From Magnetococcus marinus MC-1 (GTDB taxonomy: Bacteria > Pseudomonadota > Magnetococcia > Magnetococcales > Magnetococcaceae): a stretch of DNA of 64,000 nucleotides. The translations under genes and the position numbers were made by a program. A model generated the notes under the pieces. It ran no database searches. It was not told the DNA's origin and saw nothing but the letters and a program-made list of their open reading frames with translations. Shown here piece by piece: positions 16,780-25,576 of the stretch. The stretch is taken from positions 186,001-250,000 of the forward strand of contig NC_008576.1 in the NCBI RefSeq assembly GCF_000014865.1, in the 5' to 3' direction. The stretch's first letter is position 1. Each line of letters begins with the position of its first letter.

Positions 16780-18407
16780 GACTCTCCTCCATACATCCGG
16801 CGGAACTGCCGGGTAAATGCCGCACGGTCTGCTGCAAACAGGGTGTCAGCTTCATTCTCATCGGGGAAGAGATGGTGCAGTGTGGTCAAAAACCGGCTCA
16901 GCAGCTTATCCATCTGTTCCAACAAGGGCGCGGCTTGGGCGTGACCTGCGCAGATGGTGGGGCTATCCATTTCGTTATCGCGAAAGCCTTGCCGCGCAAT
17001 ACCTTTATAGGCACGGGCGGCCTCTCTCTGCACACTCTGCCACACACCTTGTTGTTCCAAGATAGAACGGAGTTGGGCAACGCCGTCCATAGACCCTTCA
17101 TCCCCTACGGATTCGGTGTGGTGTTCTCTACCTTTAGATAGATCAAGATCAGGGTACAAATTTAGGATCAAGCGAATGGATTCGGCCTCTTGATGGTATA
17201 AAAGAAGGTGGAGGGAGGCGTATTGTACCCGCGTTAGATGGTGTGCAATATCTTGCATGCTCTGCTGGTGTTGGCGATAGCTGGGGGTGTTTATCTCTGC
17301 AATGGTTTTCAGCAGATCGGCCCCTTCTACCTTTTGGCGCAGGGCCTGCACAATGCAGGCTTGTGTGTGACCAAACAGCTCACAGCGCAGCAGCGAGAGG
17401 GCCAAATCGTTGGCGTCGCGGTTGCCTTCCACAATGCGTTTGAGCAGGTTTTGTTCACGATTGTTAAAAAATTTAATCTCGTCACAGGGGGGGGTGTTAA
17501 GGTGGTGCAGGGGAGAGGCCTCCTCGTCAAGCTCGCGCAGGGTTTCCCACAGTGCGGCGCTCTGTTCGCTATCGGGTTCCCACTCTCCGGCATCACGGTC
17601 GGTACCCAACACATGGGTATGCATCAGGGCTTGTTGGTGGATGGCCGCCCGCAAGGCGCGACGATAGTTGAGAAAGTCGTGATAGACGGTTTCAAATTTC
17701 TTAAAGTCGCCGCCATCTTCGTCATGGCCAAGGGAGAACTGTTGCCAAAATTGCAAAATGGCCGAGTTATCCAACGCATCGGGGGCGAAGGTATGGTTAT
17801 TGGTATAGTTTTGAATAAATTGGGTAATACGTCGAAACTTGCGCTGTTGTTGGGCTTCGGGCAGGTGATCTTTTAAAAAAGCGTAAAGCAATCGAGCCAG
17901 CTGGTTGGCGCATTGGCTGGTGGCTTGGCGGCTATCGCCATGGTGCATGAGCATGGTGGTGATGCTCTCATCCAACTGGGCATAATCCAGCGCACTGAAT
18001 AGAAACTCCCAGAGGGCCGCCAGCAGCGGCATGCGGCTGTAGTGGACGGTAAAACGGTCCTGTTGATCGGCAATCACCACACCGCTGCTTTCAGCCGTGA
18101 CCTGTTGGGCGGGCAGACGCTCATTAAAATAATGCCGAAAACGCTGGCTGCGAGCGGCACCCACCTCCCAAAATAGGGTGACATGATCCCCACAAGCGTG
18201 GCCCGCGCGGAGCAGGTAGCACAGTTCAATCATGCTTTGTGCATAGGTACGACACACCAACATGCGTTGCAGTTCATGACAGGTTTGGGGGGGAAATTTA
18301 ATATCGCCATCTTGTTCGGTTTCGGCCACCATGCTCAACAAACCCAGCAGGTGATCGCTAATGCCCTCTTGCAGCAGCATACGTTCCGACGCCCAGCCTT
18401 GATTCAT
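16776..18407 (-). CDS. large helical cytoplasmic protein, unknown
   Basis: 543 residues, hydrophilic, no signal or membrane helix, rich in His, Gln and Leu and apparently all-helical. There is no Walker motif or other catalytic signature, so an ATPase is not supported. Overlaps the transglycosylase gene and the 171-residue gene by four bases each. Possibly the cytoplasmic platform of the cluster's machine, from context alone. Confidence 0.74.
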   Translation of the reverse strand: MNQGWASERMLLQEGISDHLLGLLSMVAETEQDGDIKFPPQTCHELQRMLVCRTYAQSMIELCYLLRAGHACGDHVTLFWEVGAARSQRFRHYFNERLPAQQVTAESSGVVIADQQDRFTVHYSRMPLLAALWEFLFSALDYAQLDESITTMLMHHGDSRQATSQCANQLARLLYAFLKDHLPEAQQQRKFRRITQFIQNYTNNHTFAPDALDNSAILQFWQQFSLGHDEDGGDFKKFETVYHDFLNYRRALRAAIHQQALMHTHVLGTDRDAGEWEPDSEQSAALWETLRELDEEASPLHHLNTPPCDEIKFFNNREQNLLKRIVEGNRDANDLALSLLRCELFGHTQACIVQALRQKVEGADLLKTIAEINTPSYRQHQQSMQDIAHHLTRVQYASLHLLLYHQEAESIRLILNLYPDLDLSKGREHHTESVGDEGSMDGVAQLRSILEQQGVWQSVQREAARAYKGIARQGFRDNEMDSPTICAGHAQAAPLLEQMDKLLSRFLTTLHHLFPDENEADTLFAADRAAFTRQFRRMYGGES

Positions 18408-18901
18408 AACAGATCCAACCCATGGTAGAGTTTATATTGATACTGTTTTTGCCAATGGCGAACTTTGGCAACATAGGGTCGGGTTGCAGGAATAATATGC
18501 GCGTGGGGCAAATCCCCAACCCGGGAACCCCCATTGTAATAGGATAACGCCAGATTAACACGTCCCTTATAGCGTTGTAAGAGACGTTGTAGAAAGTGTA
18601 GGCCAAGGCGCACATTAATCTTAGGGTTCCAAAGCATGTTTTTGGGTATGCCATACTCCCCCATGGCGGTAGCAGGCATAATCTGCATAACACCACAAGC
18701 CCCCTTGTGACTCTCAACCTGGGGATCAAAATAGGACTCGACATGAGCCACCGCCAAGGCCAAAGAGATGGGGATGTTCAGGTTTTTGGCCTCTTCAATA
18801 ATCAATTGTTGAATCTGTTGGCGCTGTTGTTTAGGGCTGGCTAATAGAGGCTGGCTGAAGCTAAACATCAAGCAAATAAGGATAAGGAGTGACCGGATCA
18901 T
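18404..18901 (-). CDS. soluble-type lytic transglycosylase (SLT domain)
   Basis: 165 residues, exported. Cuts peptidoglycan glycan strands with formation of 1,6-anhydro-muramic ends. The signal peptide ends near PLLAS; the SLT fold follows with catalytic Glu55 in VAHVESYFDP, then GACGVMQIMPATA and the ALSYYNGG motif. The start at 18901 has GAGGAG nine bases upstream and gives a proper signal peptide; the open frame extends further only because it runs into the repeat array. Typical of small transglycosylases that open the wall for trans-envelope machines. First of four genes with four-base overlaps. Confidence 0.9.
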   Translation of the reverse strand: MIRSLLILICLMFSFSQPLLASPKQQRQQIQQLIIEEAKNLNIPISLALAVAHVESYFDPQVESHKGACGVMQIMPATAMGEYGIPKNMLWNPKINVRLGLHFLQRLLQRYKGRVNLALSYYNGGSRVGDLPHAHIIPATRPYVAKVRHWQKQYQYKLYHGLDLL

Positions 18902-19110
18902 GGATAGGGCTCCTCGGGTTGGGTGGGGGGAGATCCGCCACCGTGCATGGTGCAAGGGCCAAAAACAGAGCGCCATAACAGAGACACCCCCACTGGCGTA
19001 CGTTGGTGCTTTAAACAAACCCTGCCATGGGTAGGCTTGGAGTAAACAAGCATAGATGTCGCCCAACACGGGGGCCCGGTTTGCAGCGGGGGGGGCTCAG
19101 GGATACCCCA

Positions 19111-19350
19111 GCGCCCATGGCCCGTGGGTGGTTTCCCCCAGCGCCCATGGCCCGTGGGTGGTTTCCCCCAGCGCCCATGGCCCGTGGGTGGTTTCCCCCA
19201 GCGCCCATGGCCCGTGGGTGGTTTCCCCCAGCGCCCATGGCCCGTGGGTGGTTTCCCCCAGCGCCCATGGCCCGTGGGTGGTTTCCCCCAGCGCCCATGG
19301 CCCGTGGGTGGTTTCCCCCAGCGCCCATGGCCCGTGGGTGGTTTCCCCCA
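19111..19350. repeat. 30-bp minisatellite, eight perfect copies
   Basis: Eight consecutive identical 30-base units, each starting GCGCCCATGGCCCGTGGG and ending in CCCCA. A ninth, shortened unit (19351-) passes into the conserved part of the dispersed element. Because the unit is a multiple of three and lacks stops, several frames are open on both strands, but no ribosome-binding site or signal supports translation. Confidence 0.95.
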
Positions 19351-19357
19351 GCGCCCG

Positions 19358-19689
19358 TGTGCCCAACCGCCCGCCACGCTGGCGCGTGACATCGCTACCC
19401 TACGCCCCGTACCGCGCCCCCACAAAACCCCTGCTCTCTTAAAAAAAACCCCTGCACCCTTGCTCCATCGGTACGGGGCTTTACAAAAGATCAAAAGATT
19501 AAAAAAGTCAAAAGATCTCAGGGCTTCGCCCCGAACCCCACTGGGCGCTGCCCTGCACCCGCTGGGCGGGCAAGCAGAGCTTCCCCCCAGACCCCCCAGA
19601 CCCCCCAATCCCTTTTAATAATGGGACTCCCTAGGCATAAAGGCATTCATCACCCCTTGCATAGACCCTCTACCATGCCAGCCCGTGCA
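19358..19689 (+). repeat. dispersed hairpin-rich element, copy 3
   Basis: Third copy of the element at 5801 and 6165, same orientation, with a shorter GC-hairpin section and a duplicated AGACCCCCC block (19588-19606). It lies 12.9 kb from the others and ends 14 bases before the stop of the gene at 19704, as copy 2 ends beside tyrA. The 30-bp array is attached to its head. Confidence 0.88.
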
Positions 19690-19703
19690 ACGTTCCCCCT
19701 AAT

Positions 19704-20516
19704 CTAATTCCACTGCATCCCAGCTCGCCCACCCTTCAAACCCGATCCATACCAAAAATCCGCAGCATCCCCAGCAGCCCCCCCCCGCCAATGCGGCGGC
19801 GGTGGCGGATGCGGATGAGACCCCCGCCCCCTAAAACCATGCCGATGCCCCGGCGGACCACGACGCCCCCGCATAGACGGCGGTGGTGCATACCAATCCT
19901 CATCCTCAACCCGACTCTGCTCACGAGCCGCCCGCAAATCACGACTTAACACACTAACCTGCTCCGTCAACTTCTCAACCTCAACCCCCGTCGCAGCCTG
20001 CCAAACCGACATCTGATCCCGATACCGCTTCTCCCAACGCAGCATGCTCAAAACAGTCTCCTGCTCCTTCTCCAACACCATCCCACCAGAAACACGATCT
20101 GGCCGCTCACCACTTAAATAGTGCAATAACGCCTTCTCCCAATTCTCCCCATACTGCTTGAGCAATAATTTTAAATAGGTCACACCATAACGTATGTTGA
20201 CCTGCGGTCGCTGCAACTGATCCTGACTCAAATCCGTCACACGTACCATCAAACGCTCAACCAAATTGGGCGGTAACTGCATCACACCCTGCGCATCCTG
20301 CTTGCTCTGCGCCAACCCCTGAAAATCAGAGCCCACCTTGGCAACCGCTAACGCTAACGTCGACGGTACATCCTGGCGCATCGCCTCCTGTACCACCATC
20401 TCCTTAACCTCCTGACGGGTGGCCGCCTGACCCCGTATGGGCATAACCACAACCAATGCCATACCCGCCACTACAACCCCCCGCATAAGGAGATGACCAC
20501 CCCGTCGCATCTTCAT
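19704..20516 (-). CDS. transglycosylase-like protein lacking the catalytic glutamate
   Basis: 270 residues. Signal anchor, then an SLT-like domain (about 33-150) that lines up with the intact enzyme at 18404: LALAVAKVGSDFQ against LALAVAHVESYFD, and QGVMQLPP against CGVMQIMP. The essential Glu is Gly62 (GGC) and the later YYNGG is replaced by YLSGE, so hydrolytic activity is not expected; a binding or structural role is likely. A coiled-coil part (185-215) and a Gly/His/Pro-rich tail (HPHPPPPPHWRGG) follow. The ATG at 20516 has a well-spaced GGGAGG. Third positions are G/T biased as in tyrA and pheA. Confidence 0.78.
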   Translation of the reverse strand: MKMRRGGHLLMRGVVVAGMALVVVMPIRGQAATRQEVKEMVVQEAMRQDVPSTLALAVAKVGSDFQGLAQSKQDAQGVMQLPPNLVERLMVRVTDLSQDQLQRPQVNIRYGVTYLKLLLKQYGENWEKALLHYLSGERPDRVSGGMVLEKEQETVLSMLRWEKRYRDQMSVWQAATGVEVEKLTEQVSVLSRDLRAAREQSRVEDEDWYAPPPSMRGRRGPPGHRHGFRGRGSHPHPPPPPHWRGGAAGDAADFWYGSGLKGGRAGMQWN

Positions 20517-20549
20517 AACAACCACCCTCCCTCAGCAACCCAACCAAAC

Positions 20550-20840
20550 TCAAAAACCCTGCGGTAAGATCACCACCACCCGCGAAATCGAACCACGCTC
20601 CCGCACAATCTTGACCACCGCATCACGCCACATCGGGTTCCGCGTGCTCTCCACCAATGAATGACGCACCGAACGTTGAATCATCTGATTATGCCGGTTA
20701 TGTTTGCCTTCCCAACGACTCTGCTTGTCATTACCATAGTTGTTGACAAAGTAAATACTCGCCGCTTCTGCCTGCTTAACAGGGACCATCATCGCACCCA
20801 TCGCAGCAGCCATAGCAATAGTTAACATAAGTTTTTTCAT
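20550..20840 (-). CDS. small exported basic protein
   Basis: 96 residues with a clear signal peptide (MKKLMLTIAMAAAMGAMMVPVKQAEA) and a basic mature part of ~70 residues. Not recognised. The start at 20840 has AGGAGA upstream and overlaps the previous stop by four bases, which excludes the longer frame. Co-translated with the ExbD-like protein. Confidence 0.75.
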   Translation of the reverse strand: MKKLMLTIAMAAAMGAMMVPVKQAEAASIYFVNNYGNDKQSRWEGKHNRHNQMIQRSVRHSLVESTRNPMWRDAVVKIVRERGSISRVVVILPQGF

Positions 20841-21253
20841 GGTGTTTTCTCCTGTAAAGCGCGTATCCAACGTGTGTCCAGTGTCGAAACAATCACATCA
20901 CGTTGACCAAACAGACCCCTTAGCTTTAATGCCTGGGTCATGGATGTCTCTGGTGCTAGAGCCAAAATCGTGCGCCCCCCTTGGGGCAGCGTCTCAGGCT
21001 TAACCTGGTGCATGTTCTGATCAAAAAAGTGACCGTTGTAATACAGAATCATACGATCCTGCTCCTGTACCTCCACCACGGCCTTGGGTGTTTGTGCATT
21101 GTCCGAGGCTGCCATAACCGCCCCAGCAATCTTGTTGGCAGAACCTACGCCACCGCCCATAGAGACCATCGCCAATACCATGATGCTAAAAAATCCCATG
21201 GCCAACGCCAAAGCAATCTCCGTCATCGCGTTGTTGGTAGTGTGGTTGTCCAT
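20837..21253 (-). CDS. ExbD/TolR-like membrane-anchored protein (tentative)
   Basis: 138 residues: short N-terminus, a single membrane helix (about 13-33) with Glu12 at its edge, then a periplasmic domain (about 60-138). The end, TILALAPETSMTQALKLRGL...DVIVSTLD, resembles the beta-alpha-beta C-terminal fold of ExbD/TolR, where a strand is followed by a helix and a final 'V.L.T' strand. The membrane Asp typical of ExbD is not present, so the call rests on topology and the presence of an ExbB-like gene in the cluster. AAGGAG precedes the start; first gene of the cluster. Confidence 0.5.
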   Translation of the reverse strand: MDNHTTNNAMTEIALALAMGFFSIMVLAMVSMGGGVGSANKIAGAVMAASDNAQTPKAVVEVQEQDRMILYYNGHFFDQNMHQVKPETLPQGGRTILALAPETSMTQALKLRGLFGQRDVIVSTLDTRWIRALQEKTP

Positions 21254-21564
21254 GCCTTTGGCTCCTTCTGCGCTAAGGCAGTCTCTACCGCCGTTGCCTC
21301 AGAGTACGAAAAGGCTAGAACCCTTTTTTTCCCTACCCCATCATCAAGGGCATCGTTTCAGAGAATAAATCTGCAAAAATAGTGCACCATCAGCATGATA
21401 CAACCCCATAAAAAAACCTCACCCTACCGAGCAATCCCTTACAACAGGCAAACATCTACACCCTGTAAAGGCCATAAAAAGAGATAAAAACTTTACGCGA
21501 CACCGCATAATCCATGTACACTAAGACGGCTGGATCGTAAGCAGGCCGGTTAGGGAGAGGTGTA
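21254..21564. other. divergent promoter region
   Basis: 311 bases between the minus-strand envelope cluster and the plus-strand binding-protein gene. AT-rich from 21300; promoters for both directions are expected here but I cannot assign clear -35/-10 boxes. No gene. Confidence 0.4.
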
Positions 21565-22800
21565 ATGTATCGCTTTGCCAAGGCGGGTTGGTGTTCGCTC
21601 TTTATACTGTTGCTGCTGTATAACCCTGCCGCTATGGCCGCTCCCCTTGCCCCCTATCACATCTATATGGATGCCGATTGGAGCGGAGCCAATCCTTCCA
21701 GTCAAGCCATTGAGTGGGGCATCCGTACCGCCCTAGACGAACGCAACAACACCATCGCAGGTCACCCTGTCAAAATTGTACGTGCCAACCATCGGGGCAA
21801 TAACCGGCGGCACCTACGCAATCAACAGATCTTTCTCGATGATGCACGGGCCCTGTTGGTCTATAGCGGATTGCACTCTCCCCCGTTGTTGGCCAATAAA
21901 AAATTTATCAACGATCATGCAATCCTGACCCTCAATCCCTGGGCTGCCGCTGGCCCCATCACCCGCAGCTTGGCCCCCAACTGGATCTTTCGCCTCTCTA
22001 TCGATGACGCTGTGGCTGGCCAAGTGATTGTGCATCATGCTCTGACAAAACGCGGGTTTAAAAAATTAGTGCTCATCGCAGAAGATACCAGTTGGGGTCG
22101 CTTCAACCACCAAAATATGAGCAAAAAAGCCAACGAATATGGTATGGAGGAACTGCCGGTTATCTGGTCCAACTGGGGCATCTCTAAAGCGGCCGCTAAA
22201 ATTATTTTGCGTCAAGCCGCCTCCATGGGGGCCGATGCCGTGCTGCTGGTGGTCAACCCGGCAGAATCCATCACCTTTGCTACGGCTATGGCCGAATTGG
22301 AACCCCAACGTCGGCGCCCTATACAAAGCCACTGGGGCGTAAGTGCAGGCAGTTTTTCTCAAAAAGTGGGGGAAAATGTGCTCAAGGTGCTTGATCTGGA
22401 GTATGTACAAACCCGCTTTAGCTTTCTCAATGGGATGCTCTCTGAGCATGCTAAGCAGGTGTTGGCGCGCGCCATGCGGCTTTTTCCCGATGCCATCAAA
22501 ACCCCTCAGCATATTCGCCCACCCGCAGGGTTTAAACATGCCTATGACTTAACCCGCATCCTACTGGCCGCCGCCGATCAGGTACAGCTAAGTGGCGATG
22601 TTAAACAGGATCGTCTACTTTTGCACCATGCCCTTGAGCATCTGCAAACCCCCGTGCAGGGGTTGATTAAAACTTATCATATGCCTTTTTCACCTCCTAA
22701 ATCAGACACTTCGGATGATCATGAAGCGCTGCATATCCACGACTTCACCATGGCGACCTTTGATGTGCTAGGTAATGTCCAGATTCAGCAGGAACCCTAA
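21565..22800 (+). CDS. periplasmic binding protein, branched-chain amino acid/urea type (Peripla_BP_6)
   Basis: 411 residues with a signal peptide ending AMAAP. Two-lobed periplasmic binding fold: N-terminal lobe with AIEWGIRTALDERNN and the linker region, then LVLIAEDTSWGRFNHQNM, the characteristic 'D..WG' segment of type-1 binding proteins. Such proteins usually feed an ABC importer, but no permease or ATPase follows; the next gene, one base away, is a membrane sensor. It therefore probably presents a ligand to that sensor. Confidence 0.82.
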   Translation: MYRFAKAGWCSLFILLLLYNPAAMAAPLAPYHIYMDADWSGANPSSQAIEWGIRTALDERNNTIAGHPVKIVRANHRGNNRRHLRNQQIFLDDARALLVYSGLHSPPLLANKKFINDHAILTLNPWAAAGPITRSLAPNWIFRLSIDDAVAGQVIVHHALTKRGFKKLVLIAEDTSWGRFNHQNMSKKANEYGMEELPVIWSNWGISKAAAKIILRQAASMGADAVLLVVNPAESITFATAMAELEPQRRRPIQSHWGVSAGSFSQKVGENVLKVLDLEYVQTRFSFLNGMLSEHAKQVLARAMRLFPDAIKTPQHIRPPAGFKHAYDLTRILLAAADQVQLSGDVKQDRLLLHHALEHLQTPVQGLIKTYHMPFSPPKSDTSDDHEALHIHDFTMATFDVLGNVQIQQEP

Positions 22801-22801
22801 C

Positions 22802-25576
22802 ATGGAATGCCCTCCCTATCGCCTCTCTCTTTCCAAACGGTTTGGTTTGGTGATCGGCATGGCACTCTTGGTGGTGGCCTTGCTACTGGGTACCATGCTG
22901 GCCCAGGGGATGGACCGCAACTTTGAACAACAGTTGCAACACCTGCACGAGCTGCATCTTAACCGCTTAGCCCAACAGTTGCGCCAGTATATCCAGAGCC
23001 GCCTCACCGTACTGGCAGATATGGCTGCCAATCCCTTAACCATACAAGGGGTATTGCAACCTGAAACCAGTCTGCTTAACACCATCGACTGGCTACAAAA
23101 TTCCCGTTTAATTGGGGAATCGTTTCCACTCATCCTCATGGATTATCAAGGTCAGATACTCCACCAGACGGTGGGCGATGAGCAGCCAGCCCCAACGGCC
23201 GTGCGAGCTGTATTAGGGGGTAAGCAGACCCAAATACAATATCTGGAGGGTGATCACCTCAATGGAGATCATCAGCTCTGGTTAATTACCCCCGTTCGTT
23301 GGCAAGCCAGTATCGAAGGGGCCCTGGCCGTGCGCATACCCCTGCAACACATTTCTCCCCTCACCGCCCAGCAGGGCCATTTTAACCATGATGGCATTCG
23401 TCTGTGGCAAGGTAATCGGCTGTTGTTCAGTCAGGGGCAGATGGAAAATGGCTATAGTAGCCGTAAAATCTTGGGTGAATTGGGTCTGACCATTGAACTG
23501 GTCATGGACCAAAAACCCCTTATCAAAGCCCGCTCTAAACTCTTTAGAGAGACCTTGATAGTGGGTATCTTGCTGCTTTTACTCTTGAGTGTGACCCTCT
23601 ACTACTGGGGGCAAAAGCGGCTGGTTAGACCACTGATGGCACTTTCACGCCAAGTTGATGCCGTCACCAAAGGGGATGATCCGGCCCCGCCCATGGGGAC
23701 CAAAATGGGTACCACCATTGTAGAAATCATCCAACTGGGGGAAAAATTTGACCATATGCATAAGGAGATCACCGCAACCCGCCGTCACTTGGAAAGCTTA
23801 GTCAATGAGCGTACGCAAGCGTTGCAAATAGAGCTGCAAGAGCGTACCCGTACGGCGGCTGAATTGCGTTTGCTCAACGATTTACAAGAGGCCATTTTAG
23901 AAAGCGCGGATGCCATGATTATCGCCACTGATGCAGCGGGCACCGTGATTAAATTTAACAAAGCGGCTCAACATAAGCTGGGTTATGCGGACCATGAGGT
24001 CATCTACCGCTTAACACTGGATGCCTTTCATGACCCCATGGAACTACAGCATCGCCACCTACCCGTGACAGAGGGTGATACGCAAAATTTGAGCATACCC
24101 CTACAGACGCTCTTTTCCCGAGCCGCTCAAAATAGGACGGACGAGCGCGAATGGCGCTACCGCCGTCAAGATGGTACGACCTTTCCAGTGCGTCTCTCCA
24201 TAACCCAGGTGTGGGATGTGGAAAGTAATAACCGGCGCGGGTTTTTGGTGGTAGGTATGGATATTACCGAGCTCAAAAGCTTTCAGCAGGCCCTGCTGCG
24301 TAACCAAGCAAATCTGGCCCATGCCCAAGCGATCGCTCACCTAGGTAGTTGGCAATGGGAACTCGAAAATGGCCGCATGCACTGGTCGGATGAGACATTT
24401 CGTATTTTTGGCGAACCGCTGCAAAGCTTTGAACCAACTTTTGAAGATATTTTAAGCCGTACGCACCCACAGGATATGAAATCTTTAGAGCAGATGGTTA
24501 CACGCGCACTCGCCAATCCAGAGATCCCTTTTGAAATGGAAGCTCGACTACGCCGTGCCAATGGTGATCTGCGTTCCGTGGTGATGCTGGGAGAGGTCAC
24601 CTATGATCAAAACCGTAAACCCATTCGGGTTTCAGGTACCGTGCAGGATATTACTGAGCGGAAAAAAGCTGAGGATAGTCTACAGTTAGCCAAACAGATT
24701 ATTGAGTGTACCAGCGAGGCCATTGTTATCACCGATGCCCAAGGTATCATAACCGATATCAATCCTGCCTATGAAGAAATCACCGGTTACAGTAGGGGAG
24801 AGGTGATTGGTCAGAGTCCAGCCATCACTCAATCAGGGCGTCACGATCCAACCTTTTATCAGCAGCTGTGGCACCTTCTGCAACAGACAGGCCATTGGGA
24901 AGGGGAGATGTGGGATCGTCGTAAAAATGGTGAGCTTTTCCCCAAATGGCTGACCATCAATGCGTTACACAATCTTTACGGTCAGGTAAGCCACTATGTG
25001 GGTATTTTCTTGGATATTACCAAACAAAGGGGTGAAATCGAACGATCCAAACAGAACGTTTTCTACGATCCTTTAACCAAGCTGCCTAACCGTATCCTGT
25101 TTCAGGATCGTTTAGAGCATATCTTGGCGGTCGCAGCTCATAAGCAAGAACGTATAGGGCTTTTTTTTATTGATTTGGACCATTTTAAACAGGTTAACAT
25201 CAACATAGGTCACGATGTGGGGGATCTGTTACTGGTGGAGGTTGGTAAACGTCTGCGTCGGCACTTACCCCCCAGTGATACGGTGGCGCATTTGGTCGGG
25301 GATAAATTTGCGATTATTCTACCCCATAGCCGCACCCGTACTGAATTGGCGCAGCTTGCCGAAACAATACTTCATCTTTTTGACGAATCTTTCCTCATTC
25401 GCGATCATAATCTTTCAATCGGTTGCACCATTGGTATTGCGGTCAGTCCCGCAGACGGTACGGTTTATCCCGAGCTCGCGAGAAACAGTAATACGGCCCT
25501 TTACCGTACCAAGGGTTTGACCCGTGGCCGTTTTGCGTTTTATAGCGAAGAGATCTCGTCTTCTCCCATGCCATAA
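22802..25576 (+). CDS. membrane sensor with PAS domains and a degenerate GGDEF domain
   Basis: 924 residues. TM1 about 15-37, periplasmic sensor about 40-250, TM2 about 255-278, HAMP/coiled coil, then PAS domains at about 365-490, 510-625 and 635-750, and a GGDEF domain at about 765-910. The active-site loop reads LVGDKFAII instead of GGDEF, and the usual product-side residues are changed, so cyclase activity is doubtful, although DLDHFKQVN and the LPNRILFQDRL motif are retained. The start at 22802 has AGGA nine bases upstream and follows the binding-protein stop by one base. Confidence 0.88.
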   Translation: MECPPYRLSLSKRFGLVIGMALLVVALLLGTMLAQGMDRNFEQQLQHLHELHLNRLAQQLRQYIQSRLTVLADMAANPLTIQGVLQPETSLLNTIDWLQNSRLIGESFPLILMDYQGQILHQTVGDEQPAPTAVRAVLGGKQTQIQYLEGDHLNGDHQLWLITPVRWQASIEGALAVRIPLQHISPLTAQQGHFNHDGIRLWQGNRLLFSQGQMENGYSSRKILGELGLTIELVMDQKPLIKARSKLFRETLIVGILLLLLLSVTLYYWGQKRLVRPLMALSRQVDAVTKGDDPAPPMGTKMGTTIVEIIQLGEKFDHMHKEITATRRHLESLVNERTQALQIELQERTRTAAELRLLNDLQEAILESADAMIIATDAAGTVIKFNKAAQHKLGYADHEVIYRLTLDAFHDPMELQHRHLPVTEGDTQNLSIPLQTLFSRAAQNRTDEREWRYRRQDGTTFPVRLSITQVWDVESNNRRGFLVVGMDITELKSFQQALLRNQANLAHAQAIAHLGSWQWELENGRMHWSDETFRIFGEPLQSFEPTFEDILSRTHPQDMKSLEQMVTRALANPEIPFEMEARLRRANGDLRSVVMLGEVTYDQNRKPIRVSGTVQDITERKKAEDSLQLAKQIIECTSEAIVITDAQGIITDINPAYEEITGYSRGEVIGQSPAITQSGRHDPTFYQQLWHLLQQTGHWEGEMWDRRKNGELFPKWLTINALHNLYGQVSHYVGIFLDITKQRGEIERSKQNVFYDPLTKLPNRILFQDRLEHILAVAAHKQERIGLFFIDLDHFKQVNINIGHDVGDLLLVEVGKRLRRHLPPSDTVAHLVGDKFAIILPHSRTRTELAQLAETILHLFDESFLIRDHNLSIGCTIGIAVSPADGTVYPELARNSNTALYRTKGLTRGRFAFYSEEISSSPMP

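Noticed and set aside
16776-18407. ATPase for the envelope cluster
   Set aside because: No Walker A or B motif is present in the 543-residue protein.
19111-19350. CRISPR array
   Set aside because: The units are contiguous and identical with no spacers, and no cas gene is present.
18902-19608. Long open frames through the 30-bp array
   Set aside because: All arise because a 30-base unit without stops repeats; the frame differs in the other element copies and no start signal is present.
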